In this document: positions 61,701-64,000 of the stretch, piece by piece
Numbering within the stretch: position 1 is the stretch's first letter
Layout: each line of letters opens with the position of its first letter
Assembly: GCA_012934845.2 (NCBI GenBank)
Contig: WNNJ02001313.1
Span: 1 to 64,000, forward strand
Direction of reading: 5' to 3'
Origin: Pomphorhynchus laevis
Lineage: Eukaryota; Acanthocephala; Palaeacanthocephala; Echinorhynchida; Pomphorhynchidae
DNA: 64,000 nucleotides
Notes under the pieces: model-generated
Seen by the model: only the letters and a program-made list of their open reading frames with translations
What the model was told of the DNA's origin: nothing
Databases searched by the model: none
Program-made: the position numbers and the translations under genes

Positions 61701-61870
61701 AGTTTCACTATAACAAGGTTTACCAATTTTGGCACAGAAGGTAGTTCTCCCTCCGTGCTCGAGAAAAAAAAACTGAGAAGAAACACCACTTACCTTTTCA
61801 TCTTTAGCAGGAATAATTGTTTCCATTGAGCGCTTTGATCCTCCGATAATTGCCACTGACATAAATTTTT
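58720..61870 (-). mobile_element. Jockey-like LINE copy 7 with RT core deleted
   Basis: ORF1 (about 60830-61862) starts MSVAIIGGSKRSMETIIPAK and keeps the PSVPKLVNLVIVKLLQPFE block. The endonuclease spans about 60610 to 60000 and the linker 59229-60050. The RT is cut short. After ALARKIRDN at about 59160 the sequence passes within 60 bp to the thumb block WSAKVDLDRL at about 59090, so motifs A to C, including YADD, are gone. The 3' tail ends near 58720. Confidence 0.85.
60828..61862 (-). pseudogene. LINE copy 7 ORF1
   Basis: The N-terminus at 61862 runs through a frame change into 61427-61789 (LFNKFLREFTVAYKNRILFN, SLKINNFPPF). The knuckle region around 61060-61250 is heavily altered, with only isolated Cys pairs left. 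A C-terminal helix-rich part (60828-61085) corresponds to the ORF1 end, with MTNSDIIKLIDARHQANMNK. Confidence 0.7.
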
Positions 61871-63810
61871 CTAAAGTTTTTTTTTCTGAAAATAAATTCT
61901 TTTAACAGTTTTGTTACCAAAAATAAAAAAATCTCTACTTACTTGTTTATTTGGAAAAAGCGATTTTCTGGAATTGTTTTAAAGTTCCGACAGCATGTTA
62001 CTAACCATAAATATAAATGTTTATGCGAAAAAATGTGATAACTAATTTTTTTGTTATTAACACAAAATCGTTGATCTTTGTTTGCAGGTATTTGAACGCC
62101 GTATTCTTTCGACCTTATCATTTTTACGTTCGATCATTTGTTTTCCACCAGCAGTTGATCACCATCGTAAGGTTTTCCAATCAGCGCATTCTAATCGGTG
62201 TTAATTGTACTTTTACGACCTAATTTTATTTTGAATATGATATCGTTTTACTTTTAATTTTACTTTTGATACCAAACATGTTGCATTAAGTCGATATAGA
62301 CGGTGTGCTTAAAATAGAAATTGCTTGTAAAACTACCACTTAGAATGCTTTAAAACAGCTTTTCGTAATTGTAAATTTAGATTATTATAAAAAACATTAT
62401 TTGTACTGCATACTTTATTTAACATTTATAATTTCTAAGAAACAAACCCAACTCTATATAAGTAATGCTGAATACTGAGAAAATTAATCCATCGTCAATA
62501 GTGATCGACAGAACTTTTACGCTGAGAGGTGTACAAATCACTACAAAATTGAACTTTGATTACTTAAGATTAATCAAATTCTAATTACAGACTTACAATT
62601 TACATTTTTGCTAAATTAAGATTAAATAGCTTATAAATAGCTTAAAAACTAATAGGTTTTTGCTTTAAACGCAAGAAATCTAAAAAAATAAGGCGTCCTC
62701 ACAGATTAAAAAATAATATATTATGTGCTGCATTAAAAATTGTTATTACGTAACATCGAGATCTGGCTTATACATGGTTGTTTCATTTGTTTTTTATATT
62801 TCATCTGATTAAATCACATTCTTCAAATATACAATCGACGATAAATATGTACTTTTTAAATTCAATTAAAATATAATTGCCTAATAAATCTCAGTTCATT
62901 AATAATAAATTAGTTAATCAATTAGTTAAATTAATTGAACTTATTAATTAATTGCATCAAACAGATCTAAAAGCATCAAACTAAAGCAATTTATTCGATT
63001 TTAGTGTTTTATTGAATTTTATCTGATTTTAAAGTTTGTCCTTTTAATATCATCTAATTAAATTATATTACTTTATAATTTATATCTAATTTAAATTAAA
63101 TCGAGATTAATTAATTTAATCAATTTGGTGATTAAGTTTTAATCTTCGTTATTTCGTTATATACATGTTGAATTTTTGATTCAGGAAAATAAATTCTGTC
63201 TGTAACTAGCAACATTATTATTAAATTTTTTTAAAATAAGTAAGTAAAATAGTTTTAATAAATAGTTTTGAATTAGGATATATATCTTAATTTTTATTTC
63301 ATGCGTCTAGATATTCAGAAAATACATGATTAAATAAATAATTTAAATATTAAGTTAATTTAAATATTAAGAGATATGACTTTATTAAAATACATATACA
63401 TCATGTGAACAATATAAATTATAATTTAAAATAACAAATTTTTATACTAATAAAAACATTGTATACTTTCAGGTACACAATGTTTACTTTTTGTATACTT
63501 TTTTTTTGTCATTTAATATTATATTTTATTTAAATTTGAGATTAGGTGTTTCTATCTGACAATTTTGTCAAATGTTTCTTAATAGCGTAATCTGCATCAA
63601 GGTATTATGTTGAAATTTTAAAAATACTTAAAATAGTATTTCTATTATATATTTCTATATTTCTATTATATTTCTATTATGTTTCTATATCAATTATTTC
63701 TACTTTAATTGTATTAGATGTTTACTGTATAATTATGATAATGCAATATAAATTTAGCTCGGTAGTAAAACTGAATAGCTTCAGAAATAAGATTCTCACT
63801 TTATTTTGTG
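61870..63810. other. AT-rich right flank
   Basis: 61870-62240 may hold the 5' untranslated leader of LINE copy 7. Beyond 62240 only AT-rich DNA is seen. 'acaatgtttactttttgtat' and 'acattgtatactttcaggta' near 63460-63500 are short related strings. Confidence 0.5.
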
Positions 63811-64000
63811 GAAATAACTTACAATGGAGATTTAAATTTCTGTATTTGTAATGTATTTTCATGTTCAGCCTGATATATTAAGATAATTAATGATATGAGA
63901 TATAGGAAATAACTGGCAAATGAGATTTAAACCGCCGTCTTCATGACGTATTTTCATCTTTGACCTATGATATATTAAGATTTTAAGATGATTAATGATA
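63811..64000. repeat. 95-bp tandem duplication reaching the window end
   Basis: Two units start 'gaaataact' at 63811 and 63906. Both contain 'gagatttaaa', 'gtattttcat' and 'gatatattaaga' in the same order. They are diverged from each other, unlike the 316-bp array. The repeat may continue past the window. Confidence 0.7.

Overview
Strongly AT-rich animal DNA from a repeat-dense locus. The window holds one host gene that can be followed exon by exon, one processed pseudogene, and many decayed transposable elements. The host gene has introns of 47, 47 and 52 bp next to introns of 1-6 kb, and acceptors ending mostly in TTTAG. The elements include a Jockey-like LINE, CR1/L2-like LINEs, Penelope-like elements and Ty3/Gypsy. 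This suggests an invertebrate, perhaps an arthropod; nothing here fixes the species. No operon, CRISPR array, tRNA or rRNA was seen.

Layout. 1-5.4 kb: AT-rich DNA with overlapping Penelope-like reverse transcriptase fragments (1265-2340, minus), a Cys-rich CXC-like module (2616-2775, minus) and a second unclassified element module (3058-3580, plus). 5395-8046: a nearly perfect tandem array with a 316-bp unit and a 631-bp higher-order dimer. 8.1-16.6 kb: a patchwork of LINE fragments, a Gypsy pol fossil (9400-11950, minus), a 13-bp minisatellite and a second CXC copy. 16.9-28.3 kb: three long copies of one Jockey-like LINE, one on minus facing two head-to-tail copies on plus. 28.4-29.6 kb: an intronless broken copy of the CCR4-NOT deadenylase CAF1 (CNOT7/8) on minus. 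29.7-32.4 kb: LINE tails and a foldback repeat.

32478-46670 (plus): a nine-exon gene for a Dbl-homology/pleckstrin-homology (DH-PH) Rho-family GEF. All splice phases agree, the model predicts 518 residues, and AATAAA lies 57 bp past the stop. Its first intron contains long AT dinucleotide runs, a Penelope-like element and a truncated Jockey-like LINE. Its fourth intron contains a three-unit 361-bp repeat array and an 80-bp direct-repeat pair flanking a short antisense frame.

46.7-64 kb: a dispersed repeat also found near 1 kb, a LINE preceded by three tandem repeats of about 96 bp, a second Gypsy fossil (50380-52720), two more Jockey-like LINE copies (one interrupted by a Gypsy-type insertion, one with a deletion and apparent templated filler), and AT-rich DNA ending in a 95-bp tandem duplication.

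The mobile elements do not form a shared pathway with the host gene. I did not find a convincing new functional system. The most informative objects are the DH-PH gene, the satellite array, the LINE cluster and the CAF1 retrocopy.
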